A stretch of 64,000 nt of DNA from contig JAIXMP010000008.1 in NCBI GenBank assembly GCA_025677815.1, positions 744,001-808,000 on the forward strand, given 5' to 3'. This DNA is from Phascolomyces articulosus (lineage: Eukaryota > Mucoromycota > Mucoromycetes > Mucorales > Lichtheimiaceae). The notes under the pieces are model-generated. The model did not search any database. It was not told the DNA's origin and saw nothing but the letters and a program-made list of their open reading frames with translations. A program made the translations under genes and the position numbers. The first letter of the stretch is position 1; every line of letters begins with the position of its first letter. Shown here piece after piece: positions 1 through 13,700 of the stretch.

Positions 1-3000
1 AATGCTGTACCATAACGACCAGCGATTTGATCACGCTTGACCTTGACCAAAGTAGATACAAGATCACTCTCATCTTGATTACTCCATTGTTTCCATGACT
101 TTAAGTTTGTTTCAAATTCTTGCGTTTCTTCCTTGGTGAGAATACATGCGTAAGCCAATGTCTTGTTCTTGAATGCAGAGGCTACATGCTGAACTTTCTT
201 GTCAATCTCCTTTCGCTGTTCTTTGATATCTTCGGGTTCGTCCGATTGCTGCTTGCTTTGATGACGGCCAAAGAATTCAAGTAATGGTGCTTGGTCAATT
301 TGTTGAAGAATCTTGTCAGCAAGACCAGTAATTTCTGTCGCCTTTTCTTTGGCAAGCTTCTTATCCGATGAAGATGAGGAAGAAGCCAAAAGGCATTCAA
401 CAGCACCACCAGCTGTTTTCCAAATGGAATCAATCTTGTAATTCAAGAGGGCAATATCATTAGCATAATCCTGTTCCAATTTGGCGAGTAAGGCTTGTTG
501 CACTTGAGAGTTTTCACCAAATTTATCAAGATAAGAGATTTGAAGATCACGGACAGCATCAGCTAATTGACTCTTGACCTTATCATCTTCAGAAGTTTTA
601 TTATTCTTGCCATTTAAATCCTTTGCATCTTTCGATTTGGGCTCTGGAGGAATCGAGTAAATTGCTTTATATTGTCCACCATCCACCTTGTGGCTAGTAA
701 ATGTCAGTTTACCAACAAGAGCATCACCGGGCTTAGCTTCCTTAGGGACCCATTGTTGATCTTTAAGAGGTGGGGCAATATAACACACCTTAGGATCATG
801 CTTTTCTAATTGAATCTTAGAAATTGTACCACCTGAATAAACATCCTTAATGGTTGCATAAGTGCTAAAGCTGACATTCTTGATATTCATATCCAATTCA
901 CAAATGGTGCTCTTGAGTTTTTCTAAAGCGCTTTCGTCTTCTGTAGTCAGTTGTAACATAATGGTGTATTCTCCTTTGGTATCCAATTTGAATGTATGAT
1001 CAAAAACATCAAGATAGCCAACTACCTTTCGATTGGCATCATATACTATAATTATAAACTAATATGAGTAAAGTTTTAAGCAAAAAAGGTAAAGTATGCG
1101 TGTAACAAAAAGAAGCAAATATTTACCAATGCCAAAGACACCAGCAAGGAAGTGTTCATACAATTGATTCATCAAAGTGGGGAATCGTGGTGTAATTGAA
1201 GTACTATTTTCAACCTTGAAAGAGTATGATAGAACCAAAGCATAAAGAACACGCGTATCTGGCAATGTGTTACGATCTGCATGGAGCGGTGTAATCGATG
1301 ACTCGGTTGGTCTAAGATATTTGCGAACCTTATCTACATTGCATCATGCATAAAGTTAGTAAAAAAAAATACCAGATAATACGAGAAAATTATAAGTATG
1401 TCTTACTGAAGCTTGTGCTAATCTCGATTTTGTTTTCCTTGCGAACACCAGCAACAATGTCCAAACGAGTCACTTGAGGTTCCAAATGAACCACACCTTG
1501 TCCATCAGCAAGGTTACCAGCAAGACGAACACCATGAAACTCAATTTCTAAATCGATAAAATGTCTACCAAGACCAGACCAAAATTGGGCAAGACAGAAT
1601 TCCATATTCAAACCACCACGAACAGCAAATCGGACAGTAATCACTTGATCTTCGGAATTCGAGTCACCAAAAGATCCAGAGCCAAGAAGGAATCCATAAG
1701 TTTGTTTATCCTTTTGATTCTTCTTTGGGACAAGTTGAAGCAAATGTAACATGAATCTTGCAGGGCATGTATCCACATTGGTCTTGGCTCGAAGTGTCAA
1801 CTTGGCATAAGTAGCACCTTCAGGAACTTGAACAAAACGACGCATAATATCACCAGGTCCAAATTCAATACCTCGGTATTCCAAGGAGCCATTGGTTGGA
1901 ACAGTAGGTTTAACAACAGATACAGGGACCTTGAAAAGAGGACCACGTTCTGGTGCAGATGTATCATAACCGAGAATTTCACCATAATGGAATTCACTTT
2001 CGCTCAACGATGTTGGATCAACCTTGATTTGGAATGCATTACCTAATTATTCCCTCACTTTATTAGTCCATACTTTTTCTCGTTGTAGCAATCGCACATA
2101 ATATTTTTTAAAAAAATACTATTAATTCAAAATATATAGCACTATACCTCCTGAGCTAAGATATAAATAATCGGGTACACTAATCCATGATTCGCTTGCT
2201 ACCAAGGCAACACGAGCGTCGTATTCAAACTTGGCCAAATTATATTTTGGATTTTCTGGATCTGTCTCACCCATAAAGGTTGGACGAACTCGGACTGTGA
2301 GGTATTGAACTTGATTGGTTTCATCATATTCACGGAGATAGACACCACGTTGATTGCCTCTCTTGAGGACACCAATCTAGAATGTATTATCATCATGTTA
2401 ACATATAAAAACTAATCACACCACGATTTATATAATTGAATTATAAATATTACCTGATACATAATATCTAGATCCTTGCAGTTTTCATAAGTTTCAAGGT
2501 ATTCCCATGCCTTTTCTACCTGAATAAATCCAACATTGAGAGGGTCATTGACGGATTTTCCTGTTTGTACAACAGCAGTCTTCAAACGATAAGGTGTGTA
2601 TGCTTGGTTTTTGGCCTTCAATGCGGATACAAGCAATGCTACACAACCACAAGCATTAGGACTAATAAACAGAAAAATTGGGTTGTTATTAGAAAAAGAC
2701 TAAACATTGTATAATTTAATTTAGTGAACGCCAACACTTTTTATTTTCTTACCTTGACATGCTGGTACCGTTCTTGAGATCAAGACGATTCAAACCATAT
2801 ACAGGAACACTAGTAATTGCACTTCCGGGAGCATAAATATCTACGCCTTGATACCCATCTGTACATGGACCACGGGATGACCATGTATAAGGCTTTTCAC
2901 CCACAGATTCCAATAAAGCATATTCTGCTTGCATTTGGGCATGCTTGACATAAGCACCAACAGTAATAAAGCTTGCAGACATACCAGCAGGTGCACCAAT

Positions 3001-4749
3001 GGAACTGAAGCATGGGCCATCATTACCAGCACTTGTAACAAAGATACATCCTGATTTGGAAATGGCTTCATCAGCAAGCAAACGAATAAAATGACCATCG
3101 TTAGGAAGACTACTCGATTCACCATAAGACATGTTTGCAAGGTCAACCTTGTTCATTGCCATATGAGCAGCAGCACGGGTTAAACCAGGACCTGTTTCCA
3201 TCGATCCAAGTCTTGCATCACCAATACGCAATGAGACAATTTGTGCACCTGGAGCAACCTATTTTTTTTTTTCAAATTTTATTATTACCTTTTATTCTTC
3301 TCGTATGTTTTCCCACTCTGTGCATGTTTTTCAATTATATCCAGTATAAAAAACTTACACCATTCAATGCTGGATCTTCAGGGAAATTAGCAGCAGTGAT
3401 GCCTGCAACGTGTGTACCGTGACTACCAGCAAGGGTGACAATACTAATGACCAAATAAGTCAAGTTTAGTTCAAACAATACATCACAGTTACCATTCAGG
3501 GGAGGATGCTGTGAATTTTTCATTCCTTACCTAAGCAAATCACCATTTTCATAAATATTCACTGAAAAGTTAAGTAAATCTGCCTTTCCAAAGGTATGAT
3601 ATTTGAGTTCTTTTCGATAATCTGTCAAACAAGGTTGACCTCTAAGATCACCCGATTCGTCTACATCAATCACTGCACGCCAATCCTGGCCATCAAAGAA
3701 AACGACACAATCCAAAATAACACCCGGATCATCATACGATTTGATCAATTCCTTCAAACTTTCAACGCGCGCTTCAAGGTCGGCTTGTTGTGCTTGTAAT
3801 GCTTCATCTCCAGTGACAGAAGGATGCTCTTTTTGGAATTCTGATAACTTTTGCTGAGCTTCATTGAGTAGTTGAGCGTGCTTTAATTCAAATTGTTCTT
3901 TACGTTCCTAAAAAAAAGAATTACCAGTTTCTTTGTATTTTAATAAAGTAAAATAATCGACAACACCTGCCAAATTGGATCATTATTGCCTTTCTCGTTC
4001 TCTTTTTTCTTTTTTCTGTTCCGTCATAAGCTCAGCAATTTTTACCGATTTCAATCGTCGAACAAGTTCAGTGGGGAACAACTCGTAGGCTCTCTTGAGA
4101 CCAACACGGTATTCGTTAGATGGATTTTTCCAGGAAGGATCCACAATCAACTTTCTACCACCTAAACCATCAATCACTTGAACACCATTTTCTTCTGTAG
4201 GCTTTACAATTTTGGTGGTGGCAACATCACCTGAGTAATAACAAAAACAATATATAAGCGATTATCTAATGGATGGTGGAAGTGCAATAGCTCTAATAAT
4301 ATTATCACTTCATACCTCCTCCTGTACAATCAACCATATCAATAACTTTTGGTTTTCCGTCTGTTGTTACCTATTATAATAGCACCCGAAGTTTATATTT
4401 TGATCAGTATAGGTTACTCAACATGGTAACTGATCCATTATTCAACTTACATGCATGCCAGCAGCTCCAGGGTCGACACCTTTTGTTTTTTAATAAAGTT
4501 CAAGCTGGCATTAGTAACAGATAACCAAATACACCATAATACAGGCTGGTACCTAACCCTTCGTTTTTTTATAGCTGTCTCAAACAAGCTGCTTTTTTTT
4601 CTATACTTACCAGTATCAAGAATTGCAATAACAGTGCCTCTACCATCATATTCTGGAAACTTCTTTAAAAATGCAGCAGCTTGAGTATCTTGTTTTGGCA
4701 TTAAACCATGGACAGGGTATTCCCCAATTGGCTTGTCGAAACTTGCCAT
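1..4749 (-). CDS. TPP2: Tripeptidyl peptidase II (subtilisin-family), C-terminus cut by window edge
   Basis: Giant cytosolic serine exopeptidase that removes tripeptides from N-termini downstream of the proteasome. The start ATG is at 4749 and the first exon (4611-4749) ends in AILDTG, which holds the catalytic Asp. The catalytic His is in [10 protein letters not shown] near 3415, the oxyanion Asn region is SAGNDGPC near 3030, and the catalytic Ser is in NGTSMS near 2760. The TPP2-specific insertion between Asp and His is present (3.5-4.2 kb), with a Lys/Glu/Arg-rich stretch near 4000. The middle domain follows ([13 protein letters not shown], 1.4-2.0 kb), then the helical C-terminal region. 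At least ten short introns split the gene. By comparison with the family, only the last few dozen residues lie beyond position 1. Identification is firm; individual exon borders are approximate. Confidence 0.95.
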
Positions 4750-5076
4750 GGCGTATTTTTTTATTACGAAGTGGAGAAGAAAGGGTAATATTCAAGCAAA
4801 CCAAGCGAACGCGTAATTATATCATTCGATTCCCGATATACATTACCAATGTTGCAAGTGTGTGTTACCCAGGCAATTCCTTACTACCGAGCCGACGATA
4901 CATTCCATACTAAAACTGTTAAACCTTATGTAATAATCAAGTAATAATTGAATTCCATATTTTTTATTATTGTTTGTCTCATTTCACGCTTGCGAGAGCG
5001 AAAGATTGACTAGAAAGAAAGAAAAAAGTAGATAGGGAAAAAGAAGGGAGGGAAAGGTAATGAGAAAGAAAGATAT

Positions 5077-7471
5077 TTATGGGTGAGGTGGGTGTTGAGG
5101 TGGGGGAGAGCTTAAACCAAACAATCCACCCGAAATACGCCTTGCAGCAGCTTCTCTTCTGGATAAACTTCCTGGTTGTGAACTTGTCGATTCTAATATA
5201 TTTATCATATACTGTTTAGCACAATGTTCCTTGATCATTCACCATCCAATCCTTTTCGTTGATAGCCTTTTTTTTTACCTGAACGTGATCGTGACACATT
5301 ATTTCCTTGATCTGGGATAGCTTGTGGAGGGACAGTACTGTGTGTACTTCCTTCATGATTTGTTGAAGCGATGGTTGAAGTGGATGAGCTATTATCAAGT
5401 TGTAACGGAGGAATTGCATTTAAATTCACATTCGTCTTGTCTGATGTCACAGATCTTTGTGAAGAAGTGGATGTAGATCGTCTTGCCTAATTTATAGATA
5501 AATATATAATTCAATGAACACTTAAATCATCCCATCATCCCTCTGTATAACAATTATTCTTACCCTGACTTGTCTTCCTGGTGAAGGTGGAACTGATCTA
5601 AAGACGAGAGGAATTCTATATATATATACAATGAACATATCAATTAAAGAAAATGATATATGAATAAATGAACAAGTATATTATATGTTTACCCTTCATC
5701 CAAAGGTATATCATCTGTTGACATATCGTTTTGCTTGCGGAACTGAATTAGTTCACTTTTGTACTTGTTGCACTGCTGAGTCTTATTAAGGTCTATAAAG
5801 TGTGGGAGTGAGTATGTGAGAGAGGTGTGAATTCAATGTCAGAATACACAAGGTTTATGCATGAAAATAAAAAAAGTTTTCTTTTCTTACATTCTTTTTC
5901 CATTTCCATCGTCTTGTTCTTTAAAGCCGTAATTTCTGCACGTAATACTTCAATCAATCCTGTAGGTGGCATATCAGGATTTGAACTCGTTGAATGAGAA
6001 GAAATCCATTTTTTGGCACTAAGTTCATAAAGGTTGTGAGTTGAAAAATATAGACTACAAATCCTTTTATTCTATATCTATATATATAGAGAGATTTTTA
6101 CTCACTTTAAAGACGGGGAAGAACCTGCACCAGTAACAGCTGGACTTACAGGTAATGATCCAGGGGTAACATCTTGTATACTTCTTGTGGAAGGTGATTT
6201 CATTGGTTGTTGTGCACGAAGAGAATCCAATTGTTTTTGTAATTTGTTGACAATATACTCTTGTTCTTGTTCCAAGGCATTTTCCATATCAATCTTCTCT
6301 TTTTGAAGCTGTACATTATTTTTGGTTATTAAGATTTCCATGCATCACAATATAAACATAAGCTACATACAATATAAATAAATGTTTTTTTTTACCTGAT
6401 TTAATCGCTTTTGTAACATATTGGTAAGATATTCTTCTTCTTGCTCCACTTGAACCAATAATTCACCCTTTTCTTTTTTAAGACCTGAGATCCGTTTCAG
6501 TAACTTGTTTGAAATATATTCTTCTTCTTGTTCAGCAAGTGCTGTCTATTCGTTCCCCATATAATGAAAAATATGCATGAAATTTCGTTATTCATTTTGA
6601 TCGGATGTTGAATCTTGCCGAGAGCGAAGAAAGCTTGTTACTTACCATATCAACTGTCATTTGCCTCAACATCTGATTATCATGGCGTAAAATATTGACG
6701 TGACCTTGTTCCATTTCCAAATCAAATTCGAGTTTCTTTATACGAGCTTCTTGATGAACGCATGTTTCATGTATTTTTTTTACTTCTTGTTTAAGTTCAT
6801 CCCTATTTTCCAAACAGAGTATATTCTCCAATCGTGATATCTTGTCACTGCGAAGGTGATATTTATTAAAGAAAACCACATGAGAAAGCCTTCTTTGTTA
6901 TTCTACCTATTTCTTTTAACCTGACCCTTCCATTGGTCTCCTGCGTAAAAAAAAAGTAAATAAAAAAAACATGTACCTGGATCCTGTTTGTAGCTGATTT
7001 AGTTTTGCTTGAAATGCTTTCGCACGCGATTCCAAATCGGCTTCCAAGTTTGCTTTATCTTTACGTGCCTAATAAAAAAATAAACAAAAGATTATTAAAG
7101 ACTTGTCATTTTTTTTATTTTCATGAACGATAATAGTAAGAATAAATATTTACTCTATCTAGTTGTTCACGGAGAGACTCTGTGAGTTTTTGTTCACTTC
7201 GGTGAAGTTCACTCCAAGTCTCGTCATTCTATTTAAAATTCTTTCCATCAGTTTCCATTCTTTCTTGAATATATCCCTTTTCATATCAAAAAAAGGGGGG
7301 GAGAGGACAACAAAATGATAAAATAAAGAAGAAAAGAAGGTAATAATAATAAAATTCATGAATTACTTGATTGCTACTGTTGTTTGTTGATTGTCCTGTT
7401 GACATTTCATTCGCGAGATTCGATTGATTTCTGCTTGTTTCAGGCGTCGATTCTGTAGTTGGATCACTCAT
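5077..7471 (-). CDS. CCDC6-like coiled-coil protein
   Basis: Start ATG at 7471 opens a Ser/Thr/Asn-rich N-terminus (MSDPTTESTPETS). A long coiled coil follows over about eight exons. The diagnostic part is a repeated unit: AEQEEEYISNKLLKRI (about 6.5 kb), VEQEEEYLTNMLQKRL (about 6.4 kb) and LEQEQEYIVNKLQKQL (about 6.25 kb). This matches the EQEEE(F/Y)xxNxLxKK repeats of human CCDC6. The C-terminal tail is Ser/Pro-rich and ends in a basic Ala/Arg block followed by GGLFGLSSPPP and a His/Pro tail, with the stop at 5077-5079. In animals CCDC6 is a phosphoprotein tied to checkpoint and cytoskeletal roles; the fungal function is not known to me. It could instead be a generic coiled-coil protein, but the triple repeat favours CCDC6. 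Confidence 0.75.
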
Positions 7472-7761
7472 ATTTTAGTGTGCTTTTTTTCTTCTTCTTA
7501 ACTGTAAGTTTTCTTTGAATAAAACAATTGTAAAAAAATAATGTGTAGAATTTACAATAACTTTTTTTAAAAAACAAAACAAAAGAAACAAAATTACACA
7601 GTAAAAAAAAAAAAGAAAAAGTCGAAAGAGAAAAAAAAAAAAAAAGAAATAGAAGAGTGTGTGTTGGAACCTGCCCTTCTTTTTTTTGCATTGTTCTGAA
7701 AACTGAGTATATAAAATATGCACGTGGCCAAAAGTGACATTTTTCTTTAAGCAAATCGCTT

Positions 7762-10533
7762 TCAGAGTATTATTGCAAACAGTATTACAAATATTATCAC
7801 CACATAGGCTAGATTCACACCATCTGCTAAGGGTCGTATAGTAAGTCTATCTGGTAAAAGATTATCAAGTTTACTAGGTTTCCAACGATGATACTATATA
7901 TAATAAATGATATAATATATAAGAACATGCAATGATAAATCCATTTTACACATATATAATAGTAATAATAATAATAATATCTGTAATACATACATATCCA
8001 TTCACCCACTTGTCAAATCGAATAATCCAACGCACCATAAACATGAGTTCACCAGGTCGTACAACTTCGTAGGCTCGTGGTCCTAATATAGGTATATTTT
8101 TATGACTACATTGCATTCGACCTTGTCTCACCAAACGCTTCTCTTCTTCAGTAAGAAATCCTCCATTTTTCAGACCAGCCATAGGAGTTTCATGCCCATT
8201 ACTAGATGAAGAAATGGATCGAGTGGTTGTCTTTTGAAGTGAGGAAAATATTGACCTTGGTGTACTAGCGATTGTCTTTTTTTGAATCGGTTTTGGAAGC
8301 TATAGAAAAATATAATCGATGGAAGAAACAATCATGTAAATTACATTGCACCGTGATTAATATTTTAGATATATCTATTTTAGTTGATGTTTTTACCGAG
8401 AATATTGATGCAAATAATTTGGAAGCTTGCTGTAAATCTTTAATATGTTGAGCTGATTTTGTACCCGCTGATGTGGAAACGCCCCAGGTTCGAGTTGTTG
8501 TCTCTTGTTGAGGAATACATGCTTGCTCCAAAGCACTTAATGATTCGACCAATGGTTTTGATCTGGGTGTAGCATCTTTAATAAATAAGTTGGGACAGTT
8601 CCATGTACCACCATCCAATTGAACCAAATCATCGTATGTCTTTTTTAAAATTGCTTGAACATGACTTTTTTGGCCACCGAAATATTTGGAGGCTAATATA
8701 TCAATGGCATCAGGATTGATATGAGGTGATGAAGGAATAGCGGATGCCATTGTACCTGCTTGTATTCGTATTAAACCTTGTTCAACATTGGATAGAAATT
8801 CAATAAGGCCGTCAACCTTGAAAACTGTCATAAATCTGTAGGTGACGTGTAATTGATCCGAAGGTTTGGGTGCTATGGCATTAGTTGCCATGGGAACTGG
8901 GGTTGGATGATGAAAATGGTTGAAAGGTGTTGAAGTGGGTTGAGGTGGTGGTGGTGGTTTGTCTGGATAGGTAAATGTCTGCATCCGTTGGAGAAAGATC
9001 CCAGTGAGTGGAATATAAAATAAGGCATTATCCATAATATATTGACCCCAACCATCCGCTATAGGACGATAAGTTTCTGTTTCTATGTTTTTAGGTTGAA
9101 TTCCCAAAGTCCACGCCATTGCCCATACTGACCAAAGTGTGATGACCTTGAAAAAAGTTCAAATCAGTGACCAATTATCAATAATCCATCAAAGATTAGA
9201 ATGCCATAGCTTCTTTTCATTATATATATTTCAGTTACCTGAAGATAACCATCATCCTTATTCCAATTCAGTGCAAGTCGTGATATTAATGCGTATAATT
9301 CTGATTTTACTGAGGTGTATACTAGTCGATAATTGACTACACTTTGTTTATCGGAATAACAACAGCGTAAATCACCCCCCACAATGTGTTTTACAAACAA
9401 TGTAATATAATGCATCCGCTCAGTGCCAAGTTTTTGTCCCATCGATACCCAACTATTTCGGATCCAAGTCTCAATACACTCATCCAGTAAAAAGGTACCA
9501 ATAATTGGGTTGAATTCAGTAATTGTGCCACAAGGTATAAATTGTCGCATATAGTCAGTCATGATTTGCTCATATAAACCTCCAATAATGGATCGTGATT
9601 GTGGTTGTTGTTGTTGTTGTTGATATGATCGACTAGATAATGGCATTGAACTCTTGTTGATACCACTACCAGTACTAAGTATTTGTGATCCTCCTAATGA
9701 AGAAGAATTCAACGAAGGTGGGATACCTAAATTATTTGCTGTGCTCATGGTAGAAGATACCCTTGATGAGAAGACTGAGGATGAAGTGGTGGGTTGAGAG
9801 GGAGGTGCTGGAGGAACATGTGTTGCTGTATTTACTATATGATGGAGGAAGAATTGAATCGCGTTAAAGGTAACTCTATATTCACCAGATAAAGATCGTG
9901 GAAATATTGTCGATTGTCTTGTCGCTGATTCGCGAATATCGGAAGTACCACTATTGCCAGATCGCTTTTCAAAATGAACGCAGTTTTTATATAGTCGCGG
10001 TAAATATTGCGTTGCACCAGCAGCAAGTGCTTTTCGAACATCATCCTAAGTTTTTCATACCAATTAAATTATGAATATAGACTTCAAGAACAATAAAATT
10101 TATAGTCATAATATGGTTTTCATGATTACCGAAAGGGCTTCAGGCATCATAACATATGAATACTTCGGATTTTTTGTTAGTTGTATCAATGCTCTTAAAA
10201 AGGGGCCATCTGATCGAAACGCGCGGGAAATTGCTGCATTATGTTCCGGTGATATTTCTATATGAACCCATCCTCTTGTTATGATATTAATATAAAAAAT
10301 ACACATTATTTTTGTTTGTTTCTTATCATAAAGTGATAAAAAAAATAGTAATAATACCTGATATTTGGTGCTCCAAATACAGCTGTAAGAATGCCGGGTA
10401 TAGCAGAATGAAGGGAGCGAGCATGCTCCCTCGAAATTACACTCGTATTGATATATACATCACAATAATCTGAAAGGTAATCACACGCTGTTGGTATAGA
10501 TTTTGTTTGAAATTCCCTCAAAAGATCCACCAT
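7762..10533 (-). CDS. SMPD4-like protein (neutral sphingomyelinase-3 family), tail-anchored
   Basis: Start ATG at 10533 (MVDLLREFQTKSIPTACDYL). Segments resembling SMPD4 are FNAIQFFLHHIVN near 9.85 kb (family NPFEYYIFFF region), FLLDECIETWIRNSWVSM near 9.45 kb, and near 8.1 kb LTEEEKRLVRQGRMQC followed by VRPGELMFMVRWIIRFDKW (family LTPLGRYQIINGLRRFE ... SYEIASLVRTLFRLS). A last exon after an intron at about 7.87-7.99 kb adds a single C-terminal hydrophobic segment, LAYVVIIFVILFAIIL, ending at the stop 7762-7764. That is the expected ER/nuclear-envelope tail anchor. Poly-Gln and Ser-rich linkers lie near 9.6 kb. SMPD4 was described as a sphingomyelinase but is also linked to nuclear-pore and nuclear-envelope biology, so enzymatic activity should not be assumed. 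Confidence 0.8.
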
Positions 10534-10728
10534 AATCTTATTCTTTTCCTTTGGACGTTCTATTCTTTTGGGGGGAGGAGAAAGGCAAAATGAAAAATGC
10601 GAAAGAGAAGTAAGTCAGCCACACACTGCTTTCTATCTCCCCCAAAAATTAGGTGCGTTTATTAGAAATTTATATTTTTTTTTTCATCCTAATAAATTCT
10701 CGTTTTACTTGAATCGCCCCAGTTTGAC
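10534..10728. promoter_or_regulatory. Shared divergent promoter region, SMPD4-like / URB1
   Basis: Only 195 bp separate the two divergent start codons. The segment holds a G-rich run (about 10568-10580) and a T-rich tract just before the plus-strand gene. No clear TATA box was found. The promoter function is inferred from spacing alone. Confidence 0.45.
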
Positions 10729-13700
10729 ATGGCACAGCCATTTTATGCAACTCAAAATGAAGTTTCTACAGTTTTGAAACAACGAGATCCTAATGCTTTA
10801 CGGCGAGGTATATTTATTTTCTTGTTTTTAATAGTATATAATTCAAAACTGTTTATTGAGAATTATCTTTTTTTTTTGCAATCCCAACATATCAATGTTT
10901 AGATCTCACTATTTTGAAGAATCAACTCGTGGAGGCAACCAAAGATCGAGTTGATCCAATGGCAAAAAGAACAAGACCTCTTGTTGAATATGTACAATCG
11001 TGCAGCGATTGTAGCGATCTGACTGATTTATGGGACTTTCAAGCGCGCGTATGTTTTATATACATAAATTTTTTGTTGTCATTTTTTTTTTTTTTTTGCT
11101 TATTCTTTCTTTCCTCTCCTACATATATTTTATGTAGGACAATATCTCAAGCTTAGAATGCCTTGTTCCTGAAGTTATCAGTTTGTTTTTATCGCTTTGT
11201 ACAACACCTATTATTCGTCCTTTTGGTCTTCAACTAGTTCAAGCTATTCTCGGACGACAATTAAAAATTATCAATCGTGGTGTTGCTTCTATGCGGATTC
11301 CTCATTGTATTGCAACGTTTAAGGTGTTAGAATCCATGTGTGGCATTGGTTCAGCTGCTACCAAAGAAGTTTTCCATACATTTAATTTTCAGACAGAGGT
11401 ATACATTTAATTTATGCATTGATTTTACGCCCACCACTTCAATTGGCTTATCTATTATAAATCCATAGGGATTTTCAAGAGCCTCTCGCTATCGAAAGAA
11501 AACCAAAAGCAAGAATCCAAACAGTTATTTATATGGTATACATTTTTTCTATAATCAGTTTTAAGTATTGAATCTCGATAAACTAAAAATACCATTTATC
11601 CTCGAATAGATTTAAGAACTGCGTACGTTCGTCTTGTTCTTGCATTATTTAAATATGGCGATGCTGACGTGAAAAAAGAAGCACTTGGTGTACGGAATTT
11701 GGTGAATGCAATTTTTACAGGGATTGATGAAGATGCTTATTTAGTAAGTAAATAGTGACCTTATATTTTATATATTATTGAAGACTTGATCTAACAATTT
11801 ATTGCAGTTAGCAGAAGAAATTTTGACAACCACGAAAGCACATATTATTGAAGACTATTCTATTCCACGACCTGTCAAGGCATTCTTTTTTTCATCATAT
11901 ATTCTTGAGAAGGTAGTATACTGGTACAATCATTTTTTAAATTATAAAGTGCTGATCCACCCACTGACTCGTTATAAAGATTGGCAAATTATATACACGA
12001 ACCGAACCCGAATTGGTGGGTGCCGAGGAAACCAAGGTTCCAGCTGATTTAGCTCATCAATTTTTAATATCAGTATGCACGAATCCTGGTTTTGGATTAT
12101 GCTATAAAGATGATGGCTGGTATCCAATCCAAAATGCAGAACAAGGAAAGACAGCAGAAAAAGCACAGAATCGGGCTATTGCAAAATTCCTGACTTCATT
12201 GAAACCCTCAGATGATATGCGACAACAAGAACTCGTTCGCAAGATCTTAGCAGCCTGTCCAGGAATGGTACAAGGGTAATTATTCATTTTCATTATAAAA
12301 AGGCAAGGGAGGAGATAGCATGAATATTGATGGGTGTAGATGTTAATAAACTGTATAGATATTGGCAAGGGATTTCCTTTTCTGTTGAACCACGACTTAG
12401 CAGCAAATGGTTAGCCAACCTCGCCTTGTTACAAAGGATTGTTCGATTACCAGTACCCTCTCTTTATTATGGCGACACCAATTTATATCCAGCATCACCA
12501 CCAGCTACAAACGTCATTCTTGATAGTATTCTTCCAAACGTATTTGGACGTGCTGTTTCAACCCGTGGTCTAAAAAATGCAAGTCCACTTGTTAGCTATG
12601 CAACTACTCTCTTTTTGTCAGCAGTCTTTCTTAAGTATGCCGATGTTTTGAAAGCATTAGAAAAGGCCATTTCTACTATGAATGATGGCGAAAGTAGCAA
12701 AAAATGGAACGATTGCATTGTTTATATTCGTGAAGGATTTACACGACGACTTCCAGACTTATTGACGATTGTCACTGTATATCAGCCTGCGGGATCTTCT
12801 GAAAATGATATGCAAGAAGATGATTCAAATGATAATATTGCTATTCAACACCAAATGTTACATGATGCATCGCTTCGATTGCTCAGCTATTATCAAAAGT
12901 ATCTTCCTGAAACATTCATGGAATCGACTGTGGACCCTGGAAAGTTCATTCCAACGGACATTTTATCTATGCGACCAGAATCACTTGTTCATCTCCTGCA
13001 ACTTTTACTAAGCGTATCTGATTTTAAATGGACCGCAAAAGCTGGTATGTGTTGCGAAATAGAAACAAATATAATTGATAAAAAATACTGATAAAATTAT
13101 CTTCCTAGGTAAAGGATCATTCTCGCACATTACAACACTTTTAACACTTTATCTTCAAACACCATATAAGCATATTCGTGATTTAACCACCAAATTGATC
13201 AACGAGACGTTATCTGACTCATTCATGTTCCGGCACGATCCAGATGAAGTACGACCTTGGTTAGAGGCGTTACCACGTAATTTTGTCACAGCAGGAATCA
13301 AAGGAAATGTCCCTCTCACAGACGAACAAAATACAGTACTTCAATTTGTGGATGAATGCGTTGAACGATTCAGTCGATCCCAATACCGATATTTAGATCA
13401 AGCGGTTGATATGCTCAACAGTGTAAATATGGAATATTTGGAGCGAGAGGATAACTCAAGACTTTTAGGACAACTTTTACGTTCGAGTGATTCGAACGAT
13501 TTCCCATTCAGTCCGTTACTTTTGACGGTCATCCAGCACATGCAATCATTCAAAGGCGAAAAACGACCTGTGGTCCGATTTGTTACGAAATTAGTGGTAT
13601 TGCTGATCTCTAAACAAAAAGTACCTTTTTACTTGGAGCATATCTCTAAAAGTTTGCGGGATTATGTAATGGAACTCCAAAAGACAACTTCAACTCCAGG

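Noticed and set aside
7464..7754. 96-residue Phe/Leu-rich minus frames upstream of the CCDC6-like gene
   Set aside because: Caused by poly-A tracts read as Phe/Lys; lies between the stop of the SMPD4-like gene and the ATG of the next gene.
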